DNA of 64,000 bases from Streptomyces tibetensis. Its GTDB lineage: Bacteria > Actinomycetota > Actinomycetes > Streptomycetales > Streptomycetaceae. The translations under genes were made by a program, and so were the position numbers. Numbering within the stretch: position 1 is the first letter of the stretch; each line of letters starts with the position of its first letter. The notes under the pieces are model-generated. The model did not search any database, was not told the origin of the DNA, and saw only the letters and a program-made list of their open reading frames with translations. Of the stretch, positions 49,443 through 59,270 are shown piece after piece. The stretch is from NCBI RefSeq assembly GCF_007655005.1, contig NZ_SZVW01000020.1:62001-126000 (forward strand), read 5' to 3'.

Positions 49443-49907
49443 CCCGCGGACGCACCGCACGAAGTGGGCAGGCAACCCTTGCCGCAGGCCCTGGCCGGGA
49501 GGTCCTGGATGCTCCCGTTGGTGAGGTAGCCGGTGTAACCGCCGTCGCGACCCGCACCACCTGGCGCGTAAGGCGCGCCCCGGCCACCGAGACCCGGGCG
49601 CCGGCAGCGACCGGCATCGTGCCCGGCCCGCCCACCCGGAAAAGGGGCTGTGCCGCGCCCTGACGCCCTGCTGCGCCCCGGGAGAGGAGCTGCCCGCTGC
49701 GCCGTCGGGCCCGTGACGGGCGTTCAGACGGCCGGGCGGGTCGAGTCCTGCGGGCAGCGCAAGCGCCTTCTGGCGTCGTGACCAGCCGAGATCGCTGCCG
49801 GGACCTGCTTGTCCCGGGCGTTTGATGCACAGCTTCCGTCTCGCACAACCGCGGCTCCCGGAGCGGCGCGCATCCTTCTACGCGGAGGTAGGTGGAAGGC
49901 TTGGGGC
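49443..49907. other. Gene-free spacer
   Basis: 465 bases before the membrane phosphatase. None of the six frames gives a recognisable protein. GGAGG at 49884-49888 belongs to the leader of the next gene. Confidence 0.5.
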
Positions 49908-51029
49908 ATGGCCTTTCGACCATGGCTGGACTTCCGGCGCCCCTGGCGGCCGGGGCACGCTCCCGCGCTGGTCGTGATCCCGTTGGGGCTGATCGTCACG
50001 GTCTGTGTGGTGGATGTGCTGGCTCCGCCGCACATCCACCTCGGTCCGCTGCTGGTGGCGGCACCCGCGATCACCGTGGCGTTCGCCGGCGCCGGTGTGA
50101 CGGCGCTGATGGGAGTTCTCGCAGTCGCGGGCCAGGTGCTGATCGGCGTGCTCAGAGGGGTGCTGCCCACCGCCAACATCCAGGCCCAGATCATTGCCCT
50201 GGTCGTCGTCTCCGTCGTCTGTGTCACCGTCTGCGTGGTGCGCGACCGGCGTGAGCAGCAGCTGCACCGGGTACGGTCGGTGGCCGAGGCAGCGCAGAGT
50301 GTCCTGCTGCAGCCCCTGCCCGCACGCGCCGGCCCGCTGCGGATCGCCGGCCTGTATCTCCCCGCCGTGGAAGAGGCCGACCTGGGCGGAGACCTGTACG
50401 CGGCCGCACGGACCGCCCACCACAGCACCCGGCTCCTCATCGGCGACGTACGCGGCAACGGCCTGGGCGCAATCAACAACTCCGCCCTGCTCCTCGGCGC
50501 CTTCCGCGCAGCCGCTCACCGGCAGGCCACGCTGCCCCGCCTCGCCGTCCACCTGGACGCCGCGTTCCGCTGGGACACCAGCCAGTGGCGATCACCGACA
50601 GAGCAGGACACCACCGAGGACTTCGCCACCGCCATTCTGCTCGACATCCCCGACCACGATCCGGTCGCCCACCTCATCAGCTGCGGCCACCCACCCGCGC
50701 TCCTCCTGCGGGACGATCACCTCACCCCGCTCATGCCCGAGGCAAGCCACCTCCCGATCGGGTTCGGCGGACCGTTCGGCGTCACCGCCTACGAGGTCCA
50801 GACGTTCGCCTTCGAGGTCGGCGACTTGCTGCTCCTCTACACCGACGGCGTCATCGAAGCCCGCAACGCCGACGGACTCTTCTACCCCTTCACCAAACGG
50901 GCGCCCGCGTGGACCAAGGACGACCCCGACGAACTGCTGCGCCATCTCCAGGGCGACCTGCTGTCCCACGTCCACGGACACCTCGACGACGACGCAGCCG
51001 TAGTCGCGATCCGCCGCCTGGCAGTCTGA
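49908..51029 (+). CDS. Membrane-anchored PP2C/SpoIIE-type serine phosphatase
   Basis: A 373-residue phosphatase. Three or four N-terminal helices (residues about 22-110: ALVVIPLGLIVTVCVVDVL and onward) anchor it. Residues about 125-373 form a PP2C domain with metal motifs LGGDLYAAART, GDVRGNGLGAI and LLYTDGVIEARN, ending DDDAAVVAIRRL. Such proteins dephosphorylate STAS-domain antagonists to activate stress sigma factors. It has no sensory cytosolic domain, so the membrane part may sense the signal. A similar phosphatase remnant lies at 61956-62144. Confidence 0.93.
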   Translation: MAFRPWLDFRRPWRPGHAPALVVIPLGLIVTVCVVDVLAPPHIHLGPLLVAAPAITVAFAGAGVTALMGVLAVAGQVLIGVLRGVLPTANIQAQIIALVVVSVVCVTVCVVRDRREQQLHRVRSVAEAAQSVLLQPLPARAGPLRIAGLYLPAVEEADLGGDLYAAARTAHHSTRLLIGDVRGNGLGAINNSALLLGAFRAAAHRQATLPRLAVHLDAAFRWDTSQWRSPTEQDTTEDFATAILLDIPDHDPVAHLISCGHPPALLLRDDHLTPLMPEASHLPIGFGGPFGVTAYEVQTFAFEVGDLLLLYTDGVIEARNADGLFYPFTKRAPAWTKDDPDELLRHLQGDLLSHVHGHLDDDAAVVAIRRLAV

Positions 51030-51108
51030 TACCCACTTGCCGCGGCGACACCAGCCACTGGAGCTACCGCCTGGTGGTCTCCAACGTCCATCCACAGGCC
51101 TCGAGAGG

Positions 51109-51132
51109 GCCCCCGGCCAGACGGCCGGGGGC
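51109..51132 (+). terminator. Terminator after the membrane phosphatase
   Basis: 10-bp stem GCCCCCGGCC / GGCCGGGGGC with a four-base loop, followed by TCTTCC. The remaining bases to 51454 hold no gene. Confidence 0.75.
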
Positions 51133-51454
51133 TCTTCCCGCAGTCCCGGGCGGACAGGATCAACTACCCGGCGCGCCAACGCCACCACTGATCAGTACGG
51201 CTTGTCGGGTGCCACTCGGCAAGGACCCCGGGGTCATGGAGACGCGGGGCTGCAGCTGGCGATCGCCCCGAGCTGGAGCCACCCTGGTGGCGGGTGTTGA
51301 ATGGATAGCGTCACGAGCGTGGAGACGTGCCGTCACGGCGGGCAGCCACCAGGCCGCGATCGACTGATTATCGGGAAGATCCAGTGCGTGACAGGTCGGC
51401 GCCGCGCGCTCTTGGCGAAGTCCATGTCTGAGCCTTTGCGTGAGGAGTGCTGTC

Positions 51455-52414
51455 ATGTCTGCTGCCAGTGCTGTCGTCCTTGAGTCTGCGGCAAAGGATG
51501 TTGCCGACGGATTCTCCCAACCGCCGTTCCTGTACGAGATGGCGCCGGCCGATGCCCGGAAGGTCCTCGCAGACGCGCAGTCCGCCCCGGTCAACAAGCT
51601 CCCGGTCGACGAAGAGTGGATCACGGTTCCCAGCCAGGTCGGGGACGTCCGGGTCCGCATCATCAAGCCGCAGGGTACTACCGGCGTGCTGCCGGTCATC
51701 GTCTACATGCACGGTGGAGGCTGGATCCTCGGAAACGCCGAAACCCACGACCGCCTCGTACGCGAACTCGCCGTCGGTGCCCGCGCGGCGCTCGCCTTCG
51801 TCGAGTACCCGAACTCGCCGGAAGCCCGCTACCCGACCGCGATCGAGCAGGGCTACGCCACCGCCCAGTGGATCACCCGATACGGGGCATCCAGGGGCCT
51901 GGACGCCAGCCGCATGGCGGTGGCCGGCGAATCGGTGGGCGGCAACATGGCGGCCGCGCTGGCGCTGATGGCCAAGGAACGCGGCGACGTCACCTTCCTG
52001 CAGGAGTCCATGTACTACCCGGTCACCGACGCGGCGATGGACACCGCGTCGTACGAGCAGTTCGCCACCGACTACTACCTCACCCGCAAGGCGATGGAGT
52101 GGTTCTGGGACGCCTACACCACCGACCCGGCACAGCGCGCCGAGATCACGGCATCGCCGAATCAGGCCAGCGCCGAGCAGCTCACCGGGCTGCCACCCGC
52201 CTACCTGTGCGTCGACGAGGCCGATGTGCTGCGCGACGAGGGGGAGGCATACGCCACCAAGCTCCGCTCAGCGGGCGTCCCCGTGACAACCGTGCGCTAC
52301 GACGGCACCATCCACGACTTCATGCTGCTCAACGCGCTCAGTGAGACCCGAGCCACGCGAGCGGCCATCGACCAAGCCACCGCCTTCCTTCGCGCCGGAC
52401 TCGGAACCGGCTGA
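51455..52414 (+). CDS. Alpha/beta hydrolase, hormone-sensitive-lipase (HSL) type esterase
   Basis: A 319-residue carboxylesterase. The oxyanion-hole motif is HGGGW (YMHGGGWILGNAE). The nucleophile elbow is GESVGG (Ser), the acid Asp is likely in VDEADVLRDEG, and the His is in GTIHDFMLLN. The N-terminal cap helices are present. It belongs to the HSL/family IV esterases acting on short acyl esters. GAGGAG lies seven bases before ATG 51455. It converges on the SRPBCC gene, with a hairpin between. Confidence 0.94.
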   Translation: MSAASAVVLESAAKDVADGFSQPPFLYEMAPADARKVLADAQSAPVNKLPVDEEWITVPSQVGDVRVRIIKPQGTTGVLPVIVYMHGGGWILGNAETHDRLVRELAVGARAALAFVEYPNSPEARYPTAIEQGYATAQWITRYGASRGLDASRMAVAGESVGGNMAAALALMAKERGDVTFLQESMYYPVTDAAMDTASYEQFATDYYLTRKAMEWFWDAYTTDPAQRAEITASPNQASAEQLTGLPPAYLCVDEADVLRDEGEAYATKLRSAGVPVTTVRYDGTIHDFMLLNALSETRATRAAIDQATAFLRAGLGTG

Positions 52415-52469
52415 AAGCACCCCGGACGACACCACTCCACCTGAACGCGGTCCCGGCTGGGCCCGGCTC

Positions 52470-52505
52470 CGCACGACCCGACGAAGACGGCCGTCCGGTC
52501 GTGCG
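52470..52505. terminator. Hairpin between convergent esterase and SRPBCC genes
   Basis: Nine-bp stem CGCACGACC / GGTCGTGCG with an 18-base loop that can itself pair (CGGCCG). Confidence 0.55.
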
Positions 52506-52610
52506 GTTGGGGTTCGGTAGGCAAGCACCGCTTGGCTGTTACCCGCCCGCCTTCGGATGCGGCACCTGCGCCGCGTGGCGCTGGCGCAGTCTTGTGCATG
52601 AGCGGCGCGG

Positions 52611-53033
52611 CTACGTGGTGTGCAGGGGTTCCCTGAAGGACTTACGGAACACCGGCCCGGCGAAGGGAATGATCGGGGACATCATCTTTGACTTGAACGA
52701 GGTGGGGTGCCGTTCGAGTCTGACGTCGACGCGGGTGCCATTGTCCGTGGGGGTCATCTGGAACTGCCAGCCCCCAGGGCCGAAGGGCACCGAGTCACGC
52801 GTGGTGACGGTCACCTTGTTCGTCGAGGGGTCCCATTCGTAGCGTGCACGCTCCCACGACTTGTCGTTCCCCTCGGTCACCTCCGCCCAGGTATCACCCC
52901 GCTCGTGAACTTGGAAGTGCTCGGCATCGATGGACGACCACTCCTCGACACGGGAGGGGCTGAAGTTCGTCAGCACGCCCATCACCTCGTCCGGGCTCAT
53001 CGAGGAGTTCACGTGGAAGTGTAGGGATGGCAT
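52611..53033 (-). CDS. SRPBCC (START/Bet v1-like) family protein
   Basis: A 140-residue protein with the helix-grip fold pattern: an N-terminal strand (SLHFHVNSSMSPDEVMGVLTNF), alternating strands (WAEVTEG, ARYEWDPSTNKVTVTTRD, WQFQMTPTDNGTRVDVRLE) and a C-terminal helix region. The family binds hydrophobic ligands and includes polyketide cyclases and stress proteins. No catalytic residue is evident, so a binding or stress role is as likely as catalysis. Confidence 0.83.
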   Translation of the reverse strand: MPSLHFHVNSSMSPDEVMGVLTNFSPSRVEEWSSIDAEHFQVHERGDTWAEVTEGNDKSWERARYEWDPSTNKVTVTTRDSVPFGPGGWQFQMTPTDNGTRVDVRLERHPTSFKSKMMSPIIPFAGPVFRKSFREPLHTT

Positions 53034-53458
53034 GACGTGCTCCCTGGTTCGAGATGATCATTGCCTGCCGGCGCCTTCGGCGTTCGTCTCTCGCGTGTCC
53101 GGCTCGCTTCACCGCCGCCGGTCTGCAATGACCGGAATGGCCAACTTCCAGAATGCACCTCTGCCCAGCAGTGTGCACCAGCAGGTTCCTGACCCGCACC
53201 TGTGTGATCGTGTCCGGGACCGGAGTGGGTCTCGCGAAGTGAGGAAGGTAGGCATTGCCGCAGGCGGCCTGATGACCGTGACTAACCGCGGAGCCCGGTC
53301 GGGACCGTGGGAGTCGGCATCGTCCTGGACGGCCAACGAGCCAGTCGCACGCCGGGCGTCACACGACCTCGTCCCCGGCGACTGTGCGTCGATCGAAGAC
53401 GAGCCGCACTGCTGCGGATCCCTCGCCGACCGCAGCGGCGACTCGCTTCAGGCTCCGT

Positions 53459-53626
53459 GCAAGCCGGCATGCCATCCAGCAGCCCCAGGCGGGCGAGCAC
53501 CAGCGCGCCGGAGCACTGGGCGCCGATGAGCTGGCGCGAAGGATCGAGCCGCAGCTTGGAGATCAGCTTGTCGTCGGCGACCACTTCTCGGGCTCTCACG
53601 CCACTGCCGATCAGGTCCCGACGCAC
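53459..53626 (-). pseudogene. DJ-1/PfpI (ThiJ) family remnant
   Basis: The minus strand gives DLIGSGVRAREVVADDKLI, then RLDPSRQLIGAQCSGALVLARLGLLDG with the nucleophile Cys of the DJ-1 elbow (AQCSGA). Upstream codons for the first third are absent, and downstream the frame becomes an Arg-rich string to 53282. The piece therefore lacks both ends and is inactive. The spacer 53034-53458 shows nothing else recognisable. Confidence 0.75.
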
Positions 53627-53683
53627 GTCAGTCCCGAACCGATCACGGCGCCCGACGCCCTGGTCTCCTGCAGGGCGATGCGG

Positions 53684-54301
53684 TCACGACGGCAGTTCGG
53701 TCCCTGCATGCTCACGCACCATGTACTGGGCGTACCAGTCCGGCCAGTTCTTGTCCTCAGCGCCGATGCGTGTCTCGTGCTCCCCGTGCGCGGCCGCGGC
53801 ACGGCGCAGCGCGCTCGCCAGGTCCTCGGCCGAGGCGAACATCGTGTTCGCGGGGTCGAGGCGGCCGGGGAGCCGAGTGGTGACCTCCTGCATCAGCCAT
53901 CCGTTGCCGTCCGGGTCGCTGAAGGACAGGAACGAGCTGTAGCTCGTGCGCTGTGGATCCGGCCCTGGCACCCGGGTCTCCGTCCCGGCGTGGTGGAAGA
54001 CGCCGCTTGCGTCGTGGAACACCGCGCTCGGCTCGGCGCCGAGCCGATTCAGCTCATCGTGTGCAGCGTCGATGTCGTCCACGATCAGCTGCAAGCCCTG
54101 AGCCGAGCCCGGCGTCTGAGACGTGACCGAGGTGCCGAAGATGACCGATGTCGGTGAGCCCGGCGGCGTCACCTGCACTACCCGGAAGTTCTCGTCCGGG
54201 GCGATGTCCGCGTCCAGCCTCCAGCCCAATCGCGTGTAGAAACTCTTGGCCTGGTCGACGTCGGACACCGGCACCACCACGACTTCAAGTTTCATGTCCA
54301 T
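53684..54301 (-). CDS. VOC family protein with C-terminal extension
   Basis: A 205-residue protein. The VOC domain (1-140) has VVVVPVSDVDQAKSFYTRLGWRLDAD at the start and GLQLIVDDIDAAHDELNRLG in the second module, then FLSFSDPDGNGWLMQEVTTR. A 50-residue helical tail ends DKNWPDWYAQYMVREHAGTELPS, typical of a Streptomyces subgroup. The enzymatic role is unknown. ATG 54301 follows GGAGG with an eight-base gap; the next in-frame ATG (54295) is also possible. Confidence 0.9.
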   Translation of the reverse strand: MDMKLEVVVVPVSDVDQAKSFYTRLGWRLDADIAPDENFRVVQVTPPGSPTSVIFGTSVTSQTPGSAQGLQLIVDDIDAAHDELNRLGAEPSAVFHDASGVFHHAGTETRVPGPDPQRTSYSSFLSFSDPDGNGWLMQEVTTRLPGRLDPANTMFASAEDLASALRRAAAAHGEHETRIGAEDKNWPDWYAQYMVREHAGTELPS

Positions 54302-54613
54302 GACTGGAACCTCCTGGATTCGCACACGATGCCGCGACGGGACTCGCACCGCCGGACACGGGCGACGCCGGGTGCCCGGTCGGCTGCGGCAAGGAACACT
54401 CCGGGGTCGGCTTCGGAGAGGGACAGCGGCTGCGATAGCCCAGGCGGCGATTTGTGCCAGAGCTCGGCCGTCCGGCTTTTCCAACGCCTCCAGGGGCCTC
54501 CGCGGCCATCAGACGTGATCGTGGGCCGTTGATGCTCGGGCAGCGGACCGAAGCGAACCCGTAAGCACATCAGCAGAGGCCCGTGGTGGGCATGCCCGTG
54601 GCCGGCCGGCGAC
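54302..54613. other. Gene-free spacer
   Basis: 312 bases between two leftward genes. It holds the ribosome site of the VOC gene and presumably its promoter; nothing else is recognisable. Confidence 0.5.
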
Positions 54614-55162
54614 TTACGGCCTGTCTCTGGCGGCGCCGGTGCCGAGTCGGGTGAGCAGCCAGAAGGTGATTGCGGCGCCGGTGCCGTAGGCGGCGTGTGC
54701 GCCGAAATCCCAAGCCAGGACCTTTGCGTCGTACTGCCAGATCGGCTTGTAGAGCCCTGCGATCGGCAAGGTGACGTAGTCGCCGGCGAACACCACGGCA
54801 CCCAATGGCACGCCGTAGACAGGGGAGGGCCTGGGTAGTGATCCGACCACGATGCCGTAAGCGGCGCCCGCCGCTGAGCCGTAGGCCCAGTGAGCGATGG
54901 TGCTCGTGAGCCAGGCGGCACCGTCAGGAAGCCGACGCTGGGTAAAACCCTCGATGACCCGCTTCGCCACCTGCCCCGGATCGGGAGCCTGCTCCCAGCC
55001 TTCGACCGGCGCGAATTCCCAGGCGAGCGGGCTGCCCGTTCCGCCTGCGCGACGGTACTTGAGGTAATGGACGGCATCCAGACACACCGTTCCCACCGCC
55101 CCGGCCAGCAGGCCGGCCGTCACCGCCGCGAGTGGAGTCAGCGGGTTCCTTCGGGAGCGCAT
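54614..55162 (-). CDS. Hypothetical membrane protein, 182 aa
   Basis: A protein with about four hydrophobic segments: AAVTAGLLAGAVGTVCLDAVHYL, WAYGSAAGAAYGIVVGSL, VPLGAVVFAGDYVTLPIAGLY and AYGTGAAITFWLLTRLG. The periplasmic or cytosolic loop FAPVEGWEQAPDPGQVAKRVIEGF is conserved-looking. It resembles the YagU/DUF1440-type inner-membrane proteins in layout, but I am not sure of that link. Function unknown. Confidence 0.75.
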   Translation of the reverse strand: MRSRRNPLTPLAAVTAGLLAGAVGTVCLDAVHYLKYRRAGGTGSPLAWEFAPVEGWEQAPDPGQVAKRVIEGFTQRRLPDGAAWLTSTIAHWAYGSAAGAAYGIVVGSLPRPSPVYGVPLGAVVFAGDYVTLPIAGLYKPIWQYDAKVLAWDFGAHAAYGTGAAITFWLLTRLGTGAARDRP

Positions 55163-55733
55163 GACGCAATCTCCAAATCGTCAGGGCCGAAAGGATGACG
55201 CCCTTCCGAGACCGGGCCGCGATGCGGAGGCGTGCGGCCCGCATCGAGTATCCGGCGTCCGGTCAACGTCCGCGAGCGCAAGCGACCAGGAACCTGCCGG
55301 GGCGGTACTGATCGCTCCTGTGGCAGACCTCACGGCAGCGCAACGCCTGCCGCACAACGGGAAGCACAAGCTGCCGACCTTCGTCCGTGTCCGGGATGAC
55401 GCCGGGTGCGAGAACCGGAACTGGCTTCCTCGGGCTCTCTCCTTGCCAAGAATCCCTGTGACCCCGCAGAGCACCTCTCCTGAGTGCATGCGGGGCGACG
55501 TGCACGTTCATTCGTGACTGCCGTCAACCGCGCTCGCACCGGCTCCGACCCCGCGGGCCGTGTCGTTGAGTGACGCTCTATCGACAGAAGGTTATCTTCC
55601 CATCGGGGTCCGTCCGCGGCACTCGCCTACTTTCAAGGGTGCGGGCAGCTGATGCACAGGTGTGTGGCTCCTGCGAACAGCCGACCCCTCAGGCGAATCC
55701 CGACAGTGCAGGGCCGTGTCCCATTGGAGTTCC
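55163..55733. other. Gene-free spacer with AT-richer patch
   Basis: 571 bases between divergent genes. The stretch 55560-55610 is AT-richer (TTGAGTG...TTATCTTC) and may carry the promoter of the DUF3533-like gene, but spacing does not fit a consensus. No coding frame convinces. Confidence 0.5.
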
Positions 55734-57038
55734 ATGACCTCGGCGGGTTCCGGGCAGCGGCAAGCGCTGCCGCGCGCCTTTGCCGTGGCACGTCATGGAC
55801 GGTTGTGGCTGGTGCCGACCGTCCTGTGCGCGCTGGTGGCGCTGCTTCTGACGCTGCTCTACATGGGCGGCATCCTCAACCCCAACGGGAACCTGCGCCG
55901 ATTGCCGGTCGCCCTGGTCGACACGGACCAGGGCCCGCCGCAGCCCGGGCAGCAACAGACCTTGGGCGCGCAGGTCAGCCGGTCAGTCGTCGCATCGACC
56001 CCAGCGGGCAGCGTGCAGTGGAGACGCCTCAGCCAGGCGCAGATGCAGGACCAGTTGGCGTCGGGCAAGGTCTACGGCGCCCTGGTCATCCCAGCCGACT
56101 TCACCACCTCGGTGGCGGCGCTGACGACCCCCCACGCCTCGACACGGCCCGCTCTCACGATCCTGACCAACCCCGGGCTGGGCAGCCTCGGCTCATCCCT
56201 GGCCGGTCGTCTCACCCAGCGTGCGGCTTACCAGGTATCCCTGACGATCGGCCGACAGCTGACGACCCAGGCTTCCAGCCAGGGCGCCGACGCCACGACT
56301 CTTGCGCTCCTCGGCGACCCGATCGGTGTCACCACTCGGGTCGGCCACCCCATCGGCAGGCAGAGCGGTCTCGGCCTGACTGCCTTCTACTTCACCCTGC
56401 TCTTGGTTCTCACCGGGTTCGTGGGCGGAAACATCATCAACAGCGGGGTCGACGCGGGCCTGGGCTACACCGACAACGAAATCGGCCCCTGGCACACCCG
56501 GCGGCCAACCGTGCCGATCAGTCGCACACAGACGCTGCTTCTGAAGATGCTCATGACCGCGGCAATCACTGTGCTGACCACCAGCCTGCTGATGATTGCT
56601 GCGATCACCATTCTGGGCATGGACGCATCACACCTGCCACTGCTGTGGATCTTCTCCTACTGCGCGAGCCTGGCCGTGGGCCTGGGAGTGCAGGCCATCA
56701 ACGCGGCCTTCGGTGGGATCGGCCAGGTGGTGTCCATGTTCGTGTTCATCGCCCTGGCCCTGCCGTCCTCGGGCGCCACGATTCCCCTTCAAGCCGTTCC
56801 GGGCTTCTACCGCTTCCTGGCACTGTTCGAACCGATGCGGCAACTGAGTGACGGCGTGCGATCCATCCTCTACTTTGACGCCCGAGCCGACGCCGGCCTG
56901 ACCCGCGGCTGGTCCATGATCGCCATCGGCGTTGCCCTCGCCCTGCTGTTCGGGTTCGCCATGACCCTCTACTACGACCGCAAAGGGCTGCACCGTATGA
57001 CCGCGCGGCCTTCCGCAACACCCGGTGAGGCACCGTGA
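55734..57038 (+). CDS. DUF3533 / YhgE-Pip-like membrane protein (ABC-2-type permease fold)
   Basis: A 434-residue membrane protein. One helix (about 24-46, LWLVPTVLCALVALLLTLLY) is followed by an extracellular domain of about 180 residues (LPVALVDTDQGPP, LASGKVYGALVIPADFT). Five or six helices then complete it (FYFTLLLVLTGFVGGNII, AITVLTTSLLMIAAITILG, MFVFIALALPSSGATIPL, MIAIGVALALLFGFAMTLYY). This is the SNG1/DUF3533 or YhgE/Pip arrangement, related to ABC-2 permeases. It may move or help insert a substrate; no ATPase gene is adjacent. TGGAG precedes the ATG. Confidence 0.87.
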   Translation: MTSAGSGQRQALPRAFAVARHGRLWLVPTVLCALVALLLTLLYMGGILNPNGNLRRLPVALVDTDQGPPQPGQQQTLGAQVSRSVVASTPAGSVQWRRLSQAQMQDQLASGKVYGALVIPADFTTSVAALTTPHASTRPALTILTNPGLGSLGSSLAGRLTQRAAYQVSLTIGRQLTTQASSQGADATTLALLGDPIGVTTRVGHPIGRQSGLGLTAFYFTLLLVLTGFVGGNIINSGVDAGLGYTDNEIGPWHTRRPTVPISRTQTLLLKMLMTAAITVLTTSLLMIAAITILGMDASHLPLLWIFSYCASLAVGLGVQAINAAFGGIGQVVSMFVFIALALPSSGATIPLQAVPGFYRFLALFEPMRQLSDGVRSILYFDARADAGLTRGWSMIAIGVALALLFGFAMTLYYDRKGLHRMTARPSATPGEAP

Positions 57039-57221
57039 TCGCCCCCGAGCCGCCCGAGAGTCCGCACACCGTAGCCGTCGAACAGCAAGCTGCGTCGGCC
57101 GCCTGCGATTACCAGGTCTCACTGCACACGCTGCAACCTGTCGAGCGAGTGCAAGCACATCGAGCGTTCAACAGCCAGTGCGGGCCTTTGGTCCTGCGTA
57201 CCGCGGTCGGCCGGGCCCGGG

Positions 57222-57440
57222 TCAGTTGGCCTTCCACCAGCGCGTGGTGAAGTCAGCGTGGGTGTCAGCGTGTCAGCCTCCCAGGTGAAGTGGCCGGCGT
57301 CGATGATGTCCAGCTTGCTGTTGGGCAGGCGCATGTACAGATACTCCGCGTACTCCGTGGGCACGACCGCGTCGTTGCGCCCGGCGAGGCACGCCGGCCC
57401 CGTGCACGGGGATTCACCGGCCAGCGGCAGTCCTGAAGGA
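57222..57440 (-). pseudogene. C-terminal alpha/beta hydrolase remnant with 8-bp duplication
   Basis: The minus strand reads ACLAGRNDAVVPTEYAEYLY, then MRLPNSKLDIIDAGHFTWEAD, the acid and His end of an alpha/beta hydrolase. It then shifts frame because GTGTCAGC (plus strand) is tandemly duplicated at 57262-57277. Skipping one copy restores ADTHADFTTRWWKAN and a TGA at 57222. The N-terminal two-thirds is missing. Confidence 0.75.
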
Positions 57441-57752
57441 GCGGCGGTCAGGTGCGGAAACTCTTCGGACATCGACACCCTGGGTCCAGTGGGCGGCCGA
57501 CTATAACCGCGTGTCCGGGGGGCCACAAAACGGACCACCATGGTGACCATCCGAACACCCAACCTTCCAGCTCGTTGCCCCTCGACATACGGCAGTTGCC
57601 ACGCGCTCGAATCGGGTCCCGCAAACCGGCGGGCAGACACGCGGACCGTACTACAGGCTGTTCAAGTCGGCGTCCCACGCCGCCCTGGAACTGTTCCAAG
57701 AGGTTCTGTGGTGCCCCGCAGCTTTCTGCAGCCCTCACTCAACGGAGCCATC
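57441..57752. other. Spacer before enoyl-CoA hydratase
   Basis: 312 bases; a TATAA-containing patch near 57501 is the only AT-rich point. No gene is seen. Confidence 0.45.
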
Positions 57753-58589
57753 ATGGCCTTCGCCTATTCCTCGATCCGGACTCGACTCGAAGACGGCGTT
57801 CTGTCCGCCACCCTCGACGCCGGCCCACTCAACCTCCTCGGTGTCGATCTGGTCCGTGACCTGGTCTCACTCGTCGACACGCTGGACGACGATCCCGGCG
57901 ACGTGCGCGTCGTCATCATCGACAGCGCCTCACCGGACTACTTCTCAGCGCACGTGGATCTCACCGCGGTCCCGCAGTACACCGCGGAGGCGGCCAAGGC
58001 CGGCGGACCCGGTGACGCCTCACTCGGCATGTTCTTGCACAGGCTGTCGCGCGTTCCTGTAATCACCATCGCCAAGGTGCGCGGCCGTGCCCGCGGCGGC
58101 GGCAACGAACTCGCGCTGGCCTGCGACATGACCTTCGCATCGCGTGAGAACGCGGTCTTCGGCCAGTTCGAGTGCGGAACTGGCGCCCTGCCCGGCGCGG
58201 GGGGCATCCAGCACCTGACCCGGCGACTCGGCCGCACTCGCGCCATCGAAGCCGTCACCGGAGCAGACGATTTCCCCGCCGCCCTCGCCGAACGCTACGG
58301 CTGGATCAACCGTGCCCTGCCCGACGCCGAACTGGACGGCTTCGTCGAACGCCTGGCCAAGCGCATCGCCGGCTTCCCGCCCAAGGGAGTCCAGGCCGCC
58401 AAGCGCTTGATCAACGACCTCACGCTGGCGGAGCCCGCGCATATCCGCTCCGACGCCGTCACCTTCCAGGCACTGATCACCCTGGCCGAAACCCGCGAGC
58501 GCCTGGACCACCTGGCTCACCGAGGTCTCCAGCGCGAGGGGGAGGTCGAACGCGACCTCGGCAAAGCTGTAGCGGAGTATCAACGTTGA
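57753..58589 (+). CDS. Enoyl-CoA hydratase/isomerase (crotonase) family protein
   Basis: A 278-residue crotonase-fold protein. The first oxyanion-hole segment is SASPDYFSAHVDLTAV and the second VRGRARGGGNELALACDM. The FGQFECGTGALPGAGGIQHLTRRLG segment lies where crotonases carry their catalytic Glu, and one Glu (FECG) is present. The last 80 residues (AKRIAGFPPKGVQAAKRLIND) complete it. It may act on an aromatic or fatty acyl-CoA. A near-copy of its 3' part lies at 61713-61883. Confidence 0.93.
   Translation: MAFAYSSIRTRLEDGVLSATLDAGPLNLLGVDLVRDLVSLVDTLDDDPGDVRVVIIDSASPDYFSAHVDLTAVPQYTAEAAKAGGPGDASLGMFLHRLSRVPVITIAKVRGRARGGGNELALACDMTFASRENAVFGQFECGTGALPGAGGIQHLTRRLGRTRAIEAVTGADDFPAALAERYGWINRALPDAELDGFVERLAKRIAGFPPKGVQAAKRLINDLTLAEPAHIRSDAVTFQALITLAETRERLDHLAHRGLQREGEVERDLGKAVAEYQR
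58329..58499 (+). repeat. Source copy of a duplicated 171-bp crotonase segment
   Basis: This stretch of the hydratase gene matches 61713-61883 over 171 aligned bases, with about 12 mismatches and no gap by my hand count. Confidence 0.9.
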
Positions 58590-59270
58590 CGAAACGTATC
58601 TAGCCCAGCAGGCTGCGCGCTTTATACAAGGACTCGCAACTCGCGCGACGGGCGCCAGACGTCTTCGAAACGGCTGGCAAAGTGCCGGAAGCAGCATCCG
58701 AACCAGGCGGGCTATGGCAGCAGGGACGGATGTACCCCCTGGCACCGTGAAGCCAGCGCCTTGTGGGCGCTGGACCGGCGGCTGAAGTGCGAGACCGGCG
58801 GGGCGTAGTTGCCGATACCGGGCTGCCCGCGGGTCGGGTTAGGGGTGCTGTGGCGGGCCTGGACTTCCCCGAGCGGAGAGCAGAAGGGACGCTCTTGCAG
58901 GGCTTTCCTCGATCAGGCTTGGCGCTCTTGAAAACCGTATGCAGCCTGCCGCCAGTGCGCCAGCTGAACAGGTCGCAGCATCCGTGGCGGCTGCGAATCA
59001 CCCGAGCCTCCAGGCCTCTGGGTTCCAGGCAAAGGAGCGGCCATGTCCTTCAGCATGCGCCGCGCCATGCTCCAGGCGCATGCTGGAAAGGCAGCGACGA
59101 ACCTACCTGCGGCGCGCCCATCCGTGACACCGCTCGGGTACAGCCGCGGCATGTCAGAAGGTACTTGGTGGCCTTAGGGCGCCGGCGCCGAGCGCGCCCG
59201 CACGACCTCGCGCCCGAGTGTTCCCCGAAGCCCAGGCTCGCCTTGATCGTGACTACGAGGAGGGCGTGTG
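58590..59270. other. Long gene-free spacer
   Basis: 681 bases with interrupted frames and no recognised protein on either strand. It ends with the GAGGAGGG ribosome site of the next gene. Confidence 0.55.
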
